NCBI RefSeq assembly: GCF_042649685.1
Contig: NZ_JBHRZT010000030.1
Location: 1-23,872 of the forward strand
Source: Bacillus_BA songklensis
GTDB lineage: Bacteria > Bacillota > Bacilli > Bacillales > Bacillaceae_H
Direction: 5' to 3'
DNA: 23,872 bases
The position numbers and the translations under genes were made by a program. Below the pieces are notes generated by a model, which searched no databases, was not told where the DNA came from, and saw only the letters and a list, made by a program, of their open reading frames with translations. Numbering within the stretch: the stretch's first letter is position 1; each line of letters opens with the position of its first letter. Positions 23,845-23,872 of the stretch are shown here, one piece after another.

Positions 23845-23872
23845 ACGAAACTAGCCCCTTGCTCGTAATACC

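Overview
The window looks like chromosome of a low-GC, spore-forming Firmicute, most likely a Bacillaceae. The signs are strong AAGGAGG-type ribosome binding sites, several TTG starts, a Spo0M homologue, a YugP/YugS-type pair, a YolD-like gene behind a Bacillus-type LexA box, and many intrinsic terminators. No rRNA, tRNA or CRISPR array was seen.

Layout. 1-2400: a decayed IS110-family insertion sequence (transposase broken by a stop and a frameshift) and a long structured non-coding region upstream of it, with candidate small RNAs. 2400-11100: mostly housekeeping or envelope genes: a GlsB/YeaQ-type stress membrane protein, a merR-yugP-hemolysin-C-family (CBS) operon, an AI-2E family exporter, Spo0M, a PspC-domain protein, a VanZ-family protein, and a second hemolysin-C-family paralogue. 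This paralogue carries the same terminator and the same leader hairpin as the first, and behind it lies a decayed copy of the 3' end of yugP, so the block arose by segmental duplication. 11200-13500: a small membrane protein, a second broken IS110-family element of a different type, and a stretch dense in dyad symmetry that resembles recombinase binding sites.

13600-16500: an accessory array of small genes (short membrane, acidic, zinc-ribbon and coiled-coil proteins), most with their own promoter or terminator and several followed by a shared intergenic motif. It ends at a YolD-like gene with a LexA box. 16700-21600: the most unusual locus. A membrane-bound PH-like protein is divergent from a tightly spaced three-gene operon: a soluble VirD4/TraG-like ATPase without a membrane anchor, an unrecognised protein with two winged-helix-like segments, and a protein whose C-terminal half is a long perfect-period acidic-proline (EEPA) repeat. 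No relaxase or other conjugation gene is visible, so this may be a stand-alone ATPase machine of unknown function. 21660-23870: a TcaA/YvbJ-like zinc-ribbon membrane protein, then an IS6-family transposase that is cut short near the right edge.

Starts were moved from the longest frame to ribosome-binding-site-supported codons for spo0M, the PspC gene, the YolD-like gene, the PH-like gene, the TcaA-like gene and the 76-residue membrane protein.
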